Below are positions 21,701-32,507 of a stretch of 64,000 nt of DNA, one piece after another. A program made the translations under genes and the position numbers. The notes under the pieces were generated by a model. That model searched no databases. It was given only the letters and a program-made list of their open reading frames with translations, and was not told the origin of the DNA. This DNA is from Conus ventricosus. Its lineage: Eukaryota > Mollusca > Gastropoda > Neogastropoda > Conidae. The stretch lies in assembly GCA_018398815.1 (NCBI GenBank), contig CM031616.1:75551265-75615264 (forward strand). Direction: 5' to 3'. How positions within the stretch are numbered: the stretch's first letter is position 1; each line of letters begins with the position of its first letter.

Positions 21701-22790
21701 TGTAGCCGGGTGCTAACAGTGTTTCGTTTGGTTACTTTTCGTGGATGAAAATGTTTTGTTCGAGAGTTATCTTCCCCTTACCTCCCTTGGTCGAATCTCC
21801 TTTTTTTATTGTGTAAATTCTTTAAATCATGAATACCTCAGAACACAAGGAATAAAATGCAGTAAGTCACATTTGACAATTTTGTTCATGTACTAAATCA
21901 TTGCTGATTAATGTCCCAGAGTGAAGCCACTTTTAACAAGCTTACGTCATATTTTCCTTTATTTCGATGAAAAATACTAAACAGCGTGAAATAATTTTAC
22001 AATGAATGAATAGCTGGCATTTCGCTCTTTTCATACATATAAACTTCATTTTCCGAGACAGTGTCTAAGTGGAGAATTCTGTTGTTAAAAATTACTAGAA
22101 AACACAGCTGACTTTTCACTTCGCTGGGCCGTCGGCACCCACTTTTGACACAATTTTCAACTGAAAAATACTCTGTTGAAACGGTCTGTTAAATAATAAA
22201 TTCTACACATTTTCAGTTGTATTCATAACAAAAAATGGAGTCATTAGCAAGATTTCGATCGGGAAGTCCGAATTTCGTAGAATGATAATTCGGATCAAAA
22301 CTCCGACAGTAAACAAAGAAGGCGACTCGCTAAAGGGGCCGGCGCTGTCAGTCATTTCGTATAGTCGCAAGCTTGTACAGAAAAGATCATAGGAATGCGA
22401 TATACGAAATGAAAGCTTATGGATTTTACTTTTAACATGCATCTTCAGATTCTTCGGTTTTCCTCTTACTTTTTGTAAAATCAAGAATTATTCAATGTTC
22501 ATTCGACAGACAATTGAAAATGGCGCCAAGATTGCTCGTGCGAAATACCAGTTTAGAGAAAATATGGGCTTCTCAACCCAGTACGGTTGTAATGAATCAA
22601 ATACATTAATTTTTGTGACTTCAGCGACGTACATACAACTATGTAGGTTCTGAGGTATTCATGATTTAAAGAATTTACACAATAAAAAAAGGAGATTCGA
22701 CCAAGGGAGGTAAGGGGAAGATAACTCTCGAACAAAACATTTTCATCCACGAAAAGTAACCAAACGAAACACTGTTAGCACCCGGCTACA
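21701..22790. mobile_element. Element with 144-bp perfect terminal inverted repeats
   Basis: Positions 21701-21844 and 22647-22790 are exact reverse complements over 144 bases, beginning TGTAGCCGGGTGC. The 800-bp centre is AT-rich and non-coding. No duplication flanks the unit itself. On the minus strand the right end is preceded by AGTAGGGGGGGGGA, which looks like the polypurine tract before a 3' LTR, so this may be an LTR with an internal inversion; otherwise it is a foldback-type DNA element. Confidence 0.75.
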
Positions 22791-24250
22791 TCCCCCCCCC
22801 TACTCTGTTACAACCAGCGTCCTCGCTGGCACAAAAATGACATAAAAATGGCAGAGTTATCAAGTAGGGGTGCAAAAATCAATCAATGAAAAAATAAAGC
22901 TTCAGCCATCAAGTCTTTAGAGGCATGACTACCCCAAAACAAAACACATCAATGCATCAAAACATCAAAACATCTTGTTCTCCCTCTCATTCTTTGCATT
23001 CACATTATTCCGACTATCAAGGGCTTGCTCTTTTAAACAAGGCGTCTGAAAGCCAGGATTCACATTGACTAAAATGGACATGTATTTTAAACAAAAATTC
23101 CAAAAAGTCAAATACAAAATGACAACAAAGGATTCCTTTCATGAACAAAACCCGGACTTTGGGTACATAAAGTGACTAAACTGGACTTGATATTTAAAAC
23201 AAAGTTCCAAGTCGGACATCAGAAATCATTAGGAACATGTGTTAAAACCCAAAGCACTGGGTAGGTACCAAGTGACAATAATGGACTTGTTATGTAAACA
23301 AAATTCCAAGATGTCAGGTACTAAAAATGACTTTGCAAGGATTTGTTATTTTAAACATTCCAAGAAGGTCAGGTACAGAATATACTTGGCAGGATTTATC
23401 AAAACCCAAAACACGGGGTGCCAACATGACAATAATGGACTTGCTATTTGAACAAAAATCCATAAAGTCAGACATAGCACGATAAAAGTGAAAAAAAAAA
23501 GGATTTATCAAAACTCAAAACACGGGGTGCCAACGTGACAATAATGGACTTGCTATTTGAACAAAAATCCATAAAGCCAGACATAAAATATACTCGGAAG
23601 GATTCCTTTAAATCCAAAGTATTGGTTACCAAATGACAAAATTCCATTAAGTCAAATATAAAGCGGCAAAAACAGATTTTGCTATAGACTCCTTTGTGTC
23701 AAGTCCCCAGGAAGGTATGATTTGGCTGGGTTTTGTCATTTTGAACAAAATTTCCCCAAAAGTCAAACTCAACCTAGTTCCTTCACAACTACTGTTAGCA
23801 CAAAAAAACAGGGGCACATTGGGTAGGCACCGAGTGACAACAATGGACTTGTTATTTGAACAAAATTCCAAAATGTCAAGTACCAAAATGACTTAGAGAG
23901 GATTTGTTATTTAAAACAACATTCCAAGAAAGTCGGGTACAAAATATACTTTGAATGGATTTGTTAAATTCCAGGGCATTGGGTACCAAGCGACAACAAT
24001 GGGCTTGTTATTTGAACAAGATTCCATAAAGTCCGGTACAAAATGGCAAACGGAATTTGCTATAAAATCCTTAGCCAGTACTGCTGGCTTCTGAAAAACC
24101 GCGGCATACATTATCCAACCTGAAGAACAAACATATATACTAGCTTGTGCAAAAAAAGACAAATAATTGGTTAACAACCAGTCCACAGCACCTCTTCCCA
24201 AAAGGAGGTATTCAGCGATCTTCATAAATCAGTCCAGGAATATATTTACT
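22791..24250. repeat. Degenerate ~135-bp tandem repeat region
   Basis: From about 23090 to 24075 the phrases 'acaataatggacttg', 'aacaaaattcca', 'aagtcaggta' and 'ggatttgtta' return in order every 120-140 bp. The best pair is 23401-23460 with 23515-23575. The first 300 bp include the palindrome CCAGCGTCCTCGCTGG (22815-22830). It is possibly the untranslated 3' part of a minus-strand LTR retrotransposon; no coding sequence is seen. Confidence 0.6.
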
Positions 24251-24281
24251 GTCTCGTGTAACATCCGACCGAATCAGTTAA

Positions 24282-24830
24282 ATGAAAGAGTTCCTGGTCA
24301 TCCAGGCAGGCACTGAGGTCATACCTTTTTGTTGGTTTCCCTACCAGACGCGTAGGCCGCCGTGGGTCTGGCGTAGGTGGGCCAGTAGCACATTGGAGAA
24401 CTGGGGAGAGCAGCGCGATGTGGTCACCCCAGCCACAGCGTCTCCCACCAGGCAGCAGGGCCAGGACGAGACCATCTCCGAGCATGGGTCCCATCTCCAG
24501 CACCTCCGGCGGAAAGTCAACCAGGCTGGGGATGGACCACTGCAGGTCCGCAGCTGTGCGACGGGCACACAGCACCCAGGACGACGGCCCAGGCGGAGGC
24601 GACGGAGGTCGGCACCCGTGAAAACCGGGGACAAACCCCAGTCCTCTGCCCCTGCCAGCAGCCAGAATGCTGACAAGCGACATGGCCCAGCAGCACCCAG
24701 GCGACAGGCAAAGTCCATTTTGCCTCAGCTGTCACCAGGAGAGATGCGCCGACTGCAGCAGGAGGATCCATCCATCGGGCCAGCTCTCTCTCTCCTCCCG
24801 GCCAGAGAAGCCCGCAGCTGGCGAGAATAG
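24282..24830 (+). pseudogene. Possible Gypsy pol remnant
   Basis: A 182-codon open frame ends with LPQLSPGEMRRLQQEDPSIG, which resembles the linker between RNase H and integrase in Gypsy pol proteins ('L..eeir.aQ.eDp.igpvl'). The upstream 140 residues are Arg/Pro/Gln-rich and unassigned, and no RT, RNase H or integrase core is present. The plus orientation disagrees with the minus-strand primer-binding site next door. Treat as tentative. Confidence 0.3.
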
Positions 24831-24919
24831 GGAGCTGATGCAGGGGGTGCAGAGATAGTTGGCTGACCATGGCGTCCGGTCTTCTTGGGCTGTGTCTCCT
24901 TGGTCCTTCTGTCTCCGAT

Positions 24920-24935
24920 CCTGCTCGCAGCGCCA
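24920..24935 (-). promoter_or_regulatory. Primer-binding site, tRNA-Ser type
   Basis: On the minus strand the LTR ends in CA, then AC, then TGGCGCTGCGAGCAGG. Its complement, CCTGCTCGCAGCGCCA, matches the 3' end expected of an animal tRNA-Ser(CGA) with CCA added, as far as I remember that tRNA. Position and spacing are those of a retrotransposon minus-strand primer site. Confidence 0.6.
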
Positions 24936-24937
24936 GT

Positions 24938-25313
24938 TGTGATGGTGTGGAGGGGTAAGGGGTGTAACACAAAATTCTGTTGGTTCCGGCCTCACGAGGC
25001 TCGTTTCGCCTCGGCACCGCGGTGCTGGCTTTGCGGCTCGGTACATGCTTATAAAAGTCAAGCGTTGTGTGAGAATGGATCAGTGTTCCCCTAGAGTCCC
25101 ATGATGTGAGCGACTGGCGTGAGAGAGAGAGAGAGCGCTCAGTGCGCTGAGCGCTGGGCGAGAGAGCTCCTTGCCATGGGAGAGAAATAAAGACAAGAAG
25201 AACTCCAAGTCGTCCACTGCGTCTTCTTGACTGGCTGCTGTCCCTTGGTTCCTGCACTCCTCACCATCTGCCTGTCTTCACCTGCACACCCCTTACCCCT
25301 CCACACCATCACA
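24938..25313. mobile_element. 376-bp LTR with 27-bp perfect inverted ends
   Basis: TG...CA ends; 24938-24964 and 25287-25313 are exact reverse complements. On the plus strand it has TATAAAAG (25050-25057) and AATAAA (25186-25191), spaced as U3, R and U5 of an LTR would be. On the minus strand a tRNA-Ser-type primer site follows its end. The two polarity cues conflict, so the orientation is left open. No second copy is in the window. Confidence 0.7.
25050..25057 (+). promoter_or_regulatory. TATA box of the LTR
   Basis: TATAAAAG, 113 bases into the LTR on the plus strand and about 136 bases before AATAAA (25186-25191). Confidence 0.5.
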
Positions 25314-25413
25314 TTTGTGTTGGAATTTAACTTTCTTTCCCTGTTTCTTTGTGATCCTGTCTTAGTTGTGGAATTTGTTCAGTTCCAGCTGTCTTTTACA
25401 TAGAGTTTGGCAC

Positions 25414-28400
25414 ACTGTTGACTGGGCTTTAGACTGGGCTGTGGACAGGGCTGTGTACTGGGCGGTGGACAGGGCTGTGGACAGGGCTGTGGACAAGGCT
25501 GTGGACTGGGCGGTGGACAGGGCTGTGGACAGGGCTATTGACTGGGCTTTGGACAGGGCTATGGGCTGTGCACTGGGCTATTGATTGGGCTTTGGACAGG
25601 GCTATGGGCTGTGGACTGGGCTATTGACTGGGCTTTGGACAGGGCTATGGGCTGTAGACTGGGCTACTGATTGGGCTTTGGACAGGGCTATAGACTGGGC
25701 TGTGGACAGGGCTATTGACTGGGCTTTGGACAGGGCTATGGGCTGTGGACTGGGCTATTGATTGGGCTTTGGACAGGGCTATGGGCTGTGGACTGGGCTA
25801 TTGATTGGGCTTTGGACAGGGCTATGGGCTGTGGACTGGGCTATTGATTGGGCTTTGGACAGGGCTATAGACTGGGCTGTGGACAGAGCTATTGACTGGG
25901 CTGTGGACTGGGCTATTGACTAGGCTGTGGACAGGGCTGTGATCTGGGCTAAGTTCAGGGCTATGGACAGGGCTGTGGACAGGGCTATGGACAGGGCTGT
26001 GGACAGGGCTATGGACTGGGCTGTGGATAGGGCTATGGACAGCGCTATGGACAGGGCTGTGATCTGGGCTGTGGACAGGGCTGTGGACAGCGCTATGGAC
26101 AGTGCTATGGACAGGGCTGTGATCTGGGCTATGGACAGGGCTGTGGACAGGGCTGTGATCTGGGCTATGGGCAGGGCTATGGACAGGGCTGTGGACAGGG
26201 CTATGGACAGGGCTGTGGACAGGGCTATGGACAGGGCTGTGGACAGGGCTGTGATCTGGGCTATGGACAGGGCTGTGGACAGGGCTATGGACAGGGCTGT
26301 GATCTGGGTTATGGACAGGGCTATGGACAGGGCTGTGGACTGGGCTGTGGACAGGGCTATGGACAGGGCTGTGGACAGGGCTGTGATCTGGGCTATGGAC
26401 AGGGCTGTGGACTGGGCTGTTGACAGGGCTATGGACAGGGCTATGGACAGGGCTGTGATCTGGGCTATGGACAGGGCTATGGACAGGGCTGTGATCTGGG
26501 CTATGGACAGGGCTGTGGACAGGGCTATGGACAGCGCTATGGACAGAGCTATGGACAACGCTATGGACAGGGCTGTGGACAGGGCTATGGACAGGGCTGT
26601 GATCTGGGCTATGGACAGGGCTGTGGACAGGGCTGTGATTTGGGCTATGGACAGGGCTGTGGACAGGCCTATGGACAGCGCTATGGACAGGGCTGTGGAC
26701 AGGGCTATGGACTGGGCTGTGATCTGGGCTATGGACAGGGCTGTGGACAGGGCTATGGACTGGGCTGTGATCTGGGCTATGGACAGGGCTGTGGACAGGA
26801 CTATGGACTGGGCTGTGATCTGGGCTATGGACAGGGCTGTGGACAGGGCTATGGACTGGGCTGTGATCTGGGCTATGGACAGGGCTGTGATCTGGGCTAG
26901 GGACAGGGCGGTGGACAGGGCTGTGGACTGGGCTGTGGACTGGGCTGTGATCTGGGCTATGGACAGGGCTGTGGACAGGGCTATGGACAGGGCTGTGGAC
27001 TGGGCTGTGATCTGGGCTATGGACAGGGCTGTGATCTGGGCTGTGGACAGGGCTATGGACAGGGCTATGGACTGGGCTGTGATCTGGGCTATGGACAGGC
27101 TGTGGACAGGACTATGGACTGGGCTGTGATCTGGGCTATGGACAGGGCTGTGGACAGGGCTATGGACTGGGCTGTGATCTGGGCTATGGACAGGGCTGTG
27201 ATCTGGGCTAGGGACAGGGCGGTGGACAGGGCTGTGGACTGGGCTGTGATCTGGGCTATGGACAGGGCTGTGGACAGGGCTATGGACAGGGCTGTGGACT
27301 GGGCTGTGATCTGGGCTATGGACAGGGCTGTGATCTGGGCTGTGGACAGGGCTATGGACAGGGCTGTGGACTGGGCTGTGATCTGGGCTATGGACAGGGC
27401 TGTGATCTGGGCTATGGACAGGGCTGTGGACAGGGCTGTGGACTGGGCTGTGATCTGGGCTATGGACAGGGCTGTGGACAGGGCTATGGACAGGGTTATG
27501 ATCTGGGCTATGGACAGGGCTGTGGACAGGGCTATGGGCAGGGCTGTGATCTGGGCTATGGACAGGGCTGTGGACAGGGCTGTGATCTGGGCTATGGACA
27601 GGGCTATGGACTGGGCTGTGATCTGGGCTATGGACAGGGCTGTGATCTGGGCTATGGACAGGGCTGTGGACAGGGCTGTGATCTGGGCTATGGACAGGGC
27701 TGTGGACTGGGCTGTGATCTGGGCTATGGACAGGGCTGTGATCTGGGCTGTGGACAGGGCTGAGGACTGGGCTATGGACAGGGCTATGGAGAGGGCTGTG
27801 GACAGTGCTATGGACAGGGCTGAGGACTGGGCTGTGATCTGGGCTATGGACAGGGCTGTGATCTGGGCTATGGACATGGCTGTGGACAGGGCTATGGACA
27901 GGGCTTTTGACAGGGCTATGGACAGGGCTGTGATCTGGGCTATGGACAGGGCTGTGGACAGGGCTGTGGACAGGGCTGTGATCTGGGCTATGGACAGGGC
28001 TGTGGACAGGGCTATGGACAGGGCTGTGATCTGGGCTATAGACAGGGCTGTGGACAGGGCTGTGATCTGGGCTATGGACAGGGCTGTGGACAGGGCTGTG
28101 ATCTGGGCTATGGACAGAGCTGTGGACAGGGCTGTGATCTGGGCTATGGACAGGGCTAAGGACAGGGCTGTGATCTGGGCTATGGACAGGGCTGTGGACA
28201 GGGCTATGGACAGGGCTGTGGACAGGGCTGTGGACAGGGCTGTGGACAGGGCTATGGACAGGGCTGTGGACAGGGCTATGGACAGGGCTGTGGACAGGGC
28301 TGTGATCTGGGCTATGGACAGGGCTGTGGACTGGGCTGTGATCTGGGCTATTTACAGGGCTGTGATCTGGGCTATGGACAGGGCTGTGGACAGGGCTGTG

Positions 28401-28448
28401 ATCTGGGTTATGGACAGGGCTGTGATCTGGGCTGTGATCTGGGCTATG
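25414..28448. repeat. 12-bp minisatellite, ~3.0 kb
   Basis: Some 250 units of three main types: GGGCTATGGACA, GGGCTGTGGACA and GGGCTGTGATCT, with GGGCTTTGGACA and CTATTGACTGGG at the left. Higher-order blocks exist: about 300 bp ending in 'ctagggacagggcggtgg' recurs at 26895 and 27208. As 12 is a multiple of three, both strands stay open; the minus frame (HSPVHSPDHSPV and ALSIAQIT types, 846 codons) and the plus frames (MDRAVIWA, up to 479 codons) are array artefacts. Confidence 0.95.
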
Positions 28449-29156
28449 AAGTGGAAACATGCTGCTGACTTTCTGCCACCATACAGATGCATCTCTGAGA
28501 GTTCCTCAAAGTTTCTGTCCAGTACTGCAGGGGTCTCATGAACCTGATCAATTCTAGAGGATACACTGGAAAAAGCACGGAGCACAGTAGTGTTACTTAC
28601 TACAGTATAGCCCAGTCGGGAAGTTGCTGCCCAGAACAGGATGCCTTGGCGTCATTGTGATCATCTTCATCTACATTGATCAGCATCTGTATGAGCCCCA
28701 GCCATGTATCTTTGAATCACACTGCATCCAGAGACGCATGGTTGTGGACATTTAGATCAAAAGGGTCTCAGTTTCTCTGGCCCTTCCTGCCCTGCTGCCT
28801 TGGTGACTTCAGGTGTGACTGTCTCTCCATGTCCGTTCCTGTGGTGGATTCGTGTCTCAGTCGTTCGTGTGGGCAGGTGTACAGATGCTGTCATGTGGTA
28901 GACATGGTGGCATCCTCCAGAAAGCTGGCTCCACGACCAAGCGATTATTGTCAGCAGTAGGAAGCCTATTGACTGCATAAGCATGGTTCACTCATGACCT
29001 AAGAAATGGGACAATGGATGAATGACTTGTCTTTGTTGATGTTGTTGTCAAAATTGTTGCTGAAATTCAAGTAATTATAGATACCAATTCCATCATCACT
29101 GCTGCCACAGTTTTTGTCGCATGAGTATCTTAATTCATGACAAATAATCCTTACAG
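28449..29156 (+). other. Intron F-G, right end
   Basis: It holds a plus-strand copy of the unnamed interspersed repeat (about 28660-28975) and a plain AT-rich tail ending AATAATCCTTACAG. No gene is seen. Confidence 0.55.
28660..28975 (+). repeat. Unnamed interspersed repeat (copy 2)
   Basis: It shares 'gatcagcat', a 'tctctggcccttcctgccct' block, 'gacatggtgg' and 'aagc.attattgtcagca' with copies at 52560-52870 and 63290-63760. It lies about 200 bp after the end of the 12-bp array. Confidence 0.55.
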
Positions 29157-29227
29157 AAATCACTGCTGCCAACAAGTCAGACGTGTGTACATTTGCCATC
29201 GCCGGTCCAGTGGAGATTGACCAACCA
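29157..29227 (+). CDS. DCDC1: DCDC1-like exon G
   Basis: A 71-base exon, phase 1 in and phase 0 out, between CCTTACAG and the donor CCA|GTGAGT. It encodes EITAANKSDVCTFAIAGPVE and IDQP, which continues the trefoil after exon F (LPDK-EITAANKSDVCTF). 'EITAANK..VCTFA' is a segment I associate with DCDC1 from several animals. It is the shortest exon in the set; both phases match their neighbours. Confidence 0.75.
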
Positions 29228-29495
29228 GTGAGTGTTGCAGTATTTCCGTCTTATATTTCACTATGATGATGATTATGATGCTGATAATGGTAAAGAATAC
29301 TTATGTAGCACCTAACCTTGGCAAAAGACCAAGCTATAAGGCGCTTTACAATCCACGCTGTCGTTTACACAACAGCTTGCCTACCTGGGTAGAGCTGACA
29401 TAAAAGCTGACTGCTGGCGCTTCATTCAGTTATTTCCCATGTCACTCAGTCAATGTCAGTCACTCCATTTTCTTCCTTTATTGTTTTGATTTTCA
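29228..29495 (+). other. Intron G-H, left end with interspersed repeat fragment
   Basis: Positions 29285-29410 contain 'cctaaccttggcaaaagacc' and 'gcgctttac', a type of interspersed repeat I have seen in mollusc genomes; the family name is not known to me. Confidence 0.35.
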
Positions 29496-29499
29496 ACGC

Positions 29500-30290
29500 A
29501 GGATGCATGCTCCATTTATACCTGTCATCCTGCAGGATGCATGCTCCATTTATACCTGTCATCCTGCAGGATGCATGCTCCATTTATACCTGTCATCCTG
29601 CAGGATGCATGCTCCATTTATACCTGTCATCCTGCAGGATGCATGCTCCATTTATACCTGTCATCCTGCAGGATGCATGCTCCATTTATACCTGTCATCC
29701 TGCAGGATGCATGCTCCATTTATACCTGTCATCCTGCAGGATGCATGCTCCATTTATACCTGTCATCCTGCAGGATGCATGCTCCATTTATACCTGTCAT
29801 CCTCACCAACGCAGGATGCATGCTACATTTATACCAGTCATCCTGCAGGATGCATGCTCCATTTATACCTGTCATCCTCACCAACGCAGGATGCATGCTA
29901 CATTTATACGTCATCCTGCAGGATGCATGCTCCATTTATACCTGTCATCCAGCAGGATGCATGCTACATTTATACCAGTCATCCTCACCAACGCAGGATG
30001 CATGCTACATTTATACCTGTCATCCTGCAGGATGCATGCTACATTTATACCTGTCATCCTGCAGGATGCATGCTACATTTATACCTGTCATCCTCACCAA
30101 CGCAGGATGCATGCTACATTTATACGTCATCCTGCAGGATGCATGCTACATTTATACCTGTCATCCTGCAGGATGCATGCTACATTTATACCAGTCATCC
30201 TCACCAACGCAGGATGCATGCTACATTTATACCAGTCATCCTCACCAACGCAGGATGCATGCTACATTTATACCTGTCATCCTCACCAAA
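29500..30290 (+). repeat. 34/38-bp minisatellite (GATGCATGCTCC)
   Basis: About 22 units. Eight or nine identical 34-bp units with CATCCTGCAGGATGCATGCT come first, then a mix of 34-bp units and 38-bp units carrying CATCCTCACCAACGCAGG; T-to-A change at 'gctacattt' marks the second block. Each unit contains the palindromes CCTGCAGG or GATGCATGC. The open frames of 270-322 codons are the array. Confidence 0.95.
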
Positions 30291-30470
30291 TGCCAAACTG
30301 GCCTTCTCTTCCCAAAGTTGGTGGTGGAATTTTACATGTCTGCAAGAGGTTAAGCGTGCGTTCACGGATGGAACTTTGCTTCATCATCTCATTCAAAAAA
30401 TCTTTTTGGAAATGGAGTTAGAACCAATGCTTACCAGGAGGAAGAAATGCCCTTGTGCCTAGACAGCTTG

Positions 30471-30555
30471 TGGAGATTTGAACCTGCAGCCCACAGAATC
30501 ATAAGGTTCACAATTCCGATGCTCTACCAACAGAGCTGCTCCGGCCCCCTCCATG
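30471..30555 (-). mobile_element. tRNA-like SINE head
   Basis: On the minus strand it shows a pol III A-box-like CTGTTGGTAGAGC (30521-30533) and B-box-like GCAGGTTCAAATCTC (30473-30487) with tRNA-like spacing. The acceptor and anticodon stems do not close, so it is better read as a tRNA-derived SINE than as a working tRNA gene. The body would extend left towards 30300. Confidence 0.5.
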
Positions 30556-30559
30556 CTGA

Positions 30560-30620
30560 AGTGCCCGTGGAGTGCCCGTGAAGTGCCCGTGGAGTGCCCG
30601 TGAAGTGCCCGTGGAGTGGA
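30560..30620 (+). repeat. Short 15-bp repeat (GTGGAGTGCCC)
   Basis: Four to five units of AGTGCCCGTGGAGTG / AGTGCCCGTGAAGTG. Confidence 0.8.
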
Positions 30621-30744
30621 GTGTGATTTTCAGTCCTGTGTCTGTGTGTTGTGTCTGTCCCCAAGAAAACTCTAAAACATGTAGGCAGATCCTCATGAAA
30701 TTCTTATACTTTGGGATCTCTGGGGATTAAAGTAACGAAAGGCC

Positions 30745-31280
30745 AGAGGAAACCTCAGTCAGATTCTGTGTCATGGAGGAAACCTCAGTCAGATTCTGTG
30801 TCATGGAGGAAACCTCAGTCAGATTCTGTGTCATGGAGGAAACCTCAGTCAGATTCTGTGTCATGAAGGAAACCTCAGTCAGATTCTGTGTCATGGAGGA
30901 AACCTCAGTCAGATTCTGTGTCACGCCTCAGTCAGATTCTGTGTCATGGAGGAAACCACAGTCAGATTCTGTGTCATGGAGGAAACCTTAGTCAGATTCT
31001 GTGTCATGAAGGAAACCTCAGTCAGATTCTGTGTCATGAAGGAAACCTCAGTCAGATTCTGTGTCATGAAGGAAACCTCTGTCAGATTCTGTGTCATGAA
31101 GGAAATCAGATTCTGTGTCATGAAGGAAACCTCAGTCAGATTCTGTGTCATGAAGGAAACCTCAGTCAGATTCTGTGTCATGAAGGAAACCTCTGTCAGA
31201 TTCTGTGTCATGAAGGAAACCTTAGTCAGATTCTGTGTCATGAAGGAAACCTCAGTCAGATTCTGTGTCATGGAGGAAAC
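30745..31280 (+). repeat. 30-bp minisatellite (GGAAACCTCAGTCAGATTCT)
   Basis: About 18 units, with TCATGGA in the left part and TCATGAA in the right part, and two shortened units near 30923 and 31105. Open frames on both strands are the array. Confidence 0.95.
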
Positions 31281-31409
31281 TTCACTGTGTGCAGTTTAGT
31301 GCTCATCTAAGAGACATCAGGTGTGTGCAACATGAAATGGAATAAAAGAATTTAAATCACAAAGATAAAGGATAGAGCAGACAGTTGTCAGTTATTAGTA
31401 GGTAAACAA

Positions 31410-31580
31410 AAACACGGAGAGACAGAGAGAGAGAGAGAGACTCGTGTTGAGAGAGAGAGACAACGCACTGAGAGAGAGAGAAACACTTGCGCTGAGAGAG
31501 AGAAACACATGCTGAGAGAGAGACATAACGAGAGGGAGAGAGAGACACCCACGCTGAGAGAGAGAGGGAGAGACCGTCGA
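31410..31580 (+). repeat. (GAGA)n with irregular ~28-bp structure
   Basis: GA runs separated by 'aacacttgcgct', 'aacacatgct' and 'cacccacgct'-like spacers. Confidence 0.85.
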
Positions 31581-31844
31581 CCAGACTGATTCAGGTTTCA
31601 GTTTGATCAAGGTCTGATTTCATGGAGACTCTTCCATATACGGTACACCACACCTGCAAAGCCAGGAGACTACAATGCTTAGAGTCCACAGTTGAATGAA
31701 TGAAGAAGTGGACAATTAAGTAAAGGAAAAATTAGGAGAAGGAGCTCATTCCTCAGATTTAAACAGACGCCTGACCTGCACATTAACCCAGCACACTGGT
31801 CATCATACACAAAGGAATAGTTCAGCTGTAATGTGATGACACAG

Positions 31845-32185
31845 TACCACTGAGTCAGCGAGGATCCTATAGCATGTGATGATTGAATACCACTGAGTCA
31901 GCGAGGATCCATAGCATGTGATGACTGAATACCACTGAGTCAGTGAGGATCCATAGCATGTGATGACTGAATACCACTGAGTCAGCGAGGATCCATATCA
32001 TGTGATGACTGAATACCACTGAGTCAGCGAGGATCCATAGCATGTGATGACTGAATACCACTGAGTCAGCAAGGATCCATAGCATGTGATGGCTGAATAC
32101 CACTGAGTCAGCGAGGATCCATAGCATGTGATGACTGAATACCACAGAGTCAGCGAGGATCCATAGCATGTGATGACTGAAACGC
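31845..32185 (+). repeat. 42-bp minisatellite (CCACTGAGTCAGCGAGGATC)
   Basis: Eight units, nearly identical, containing also CATAGCATGTGATGACTGAA. The open minus frame of 107 codons is the array. Confidence 0.95.
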
Positions 32186-32507
32186 ATCACTCACATCACT
32201 GACATGTGTAAACAAAGTCTGTTGGGGGCATGCAGTTCTTTATCTGTGCAGGGTATGACTCAAGTGAGCAGGATTTACGTCCCTTATATAGGTGGCTGTT
32301 TTGATTTCCTCACATGGCGCTGAGTGGCTTGTTTAGCGCTATGGTGCCAGTGAAGTTGGGTATTATTTGAGGAAGTTTCTGGATTTTAGTGAACGGGGCA
32401 TTGGGATGGGAGTGGGTGGAGGGAAGGAGGGGGGGGGGGGGGGGGGGGTGCAGGGGGGGAGCAGTTTCCCATCAAATACAATGAAAGGATTTTCATACCC
32501 TCCAGGT

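Noticed and set aside
24517..25257. 246-codon minus frame as a Gypsy gag gene after the primer-binding site
   Set aside because: It starts inside the LTR, upstream of the primer site, and shows neither a capsid-like pattern nor a zinc knuckle.
25920..28460. 846-codon open frame on the minus strand (HSPVHSPDHSPV type)
   Set aside because: It is a translation of the 12-bp array; frames on the other strand are open for the same reason and there is no non-repeat coding sequence.
30471..30555. A functional tRNA gene on the minus strand
   Set aside because: A and B boxes are present, but the acceptor and anticodon stems do not pair; a SINE head is more likely.
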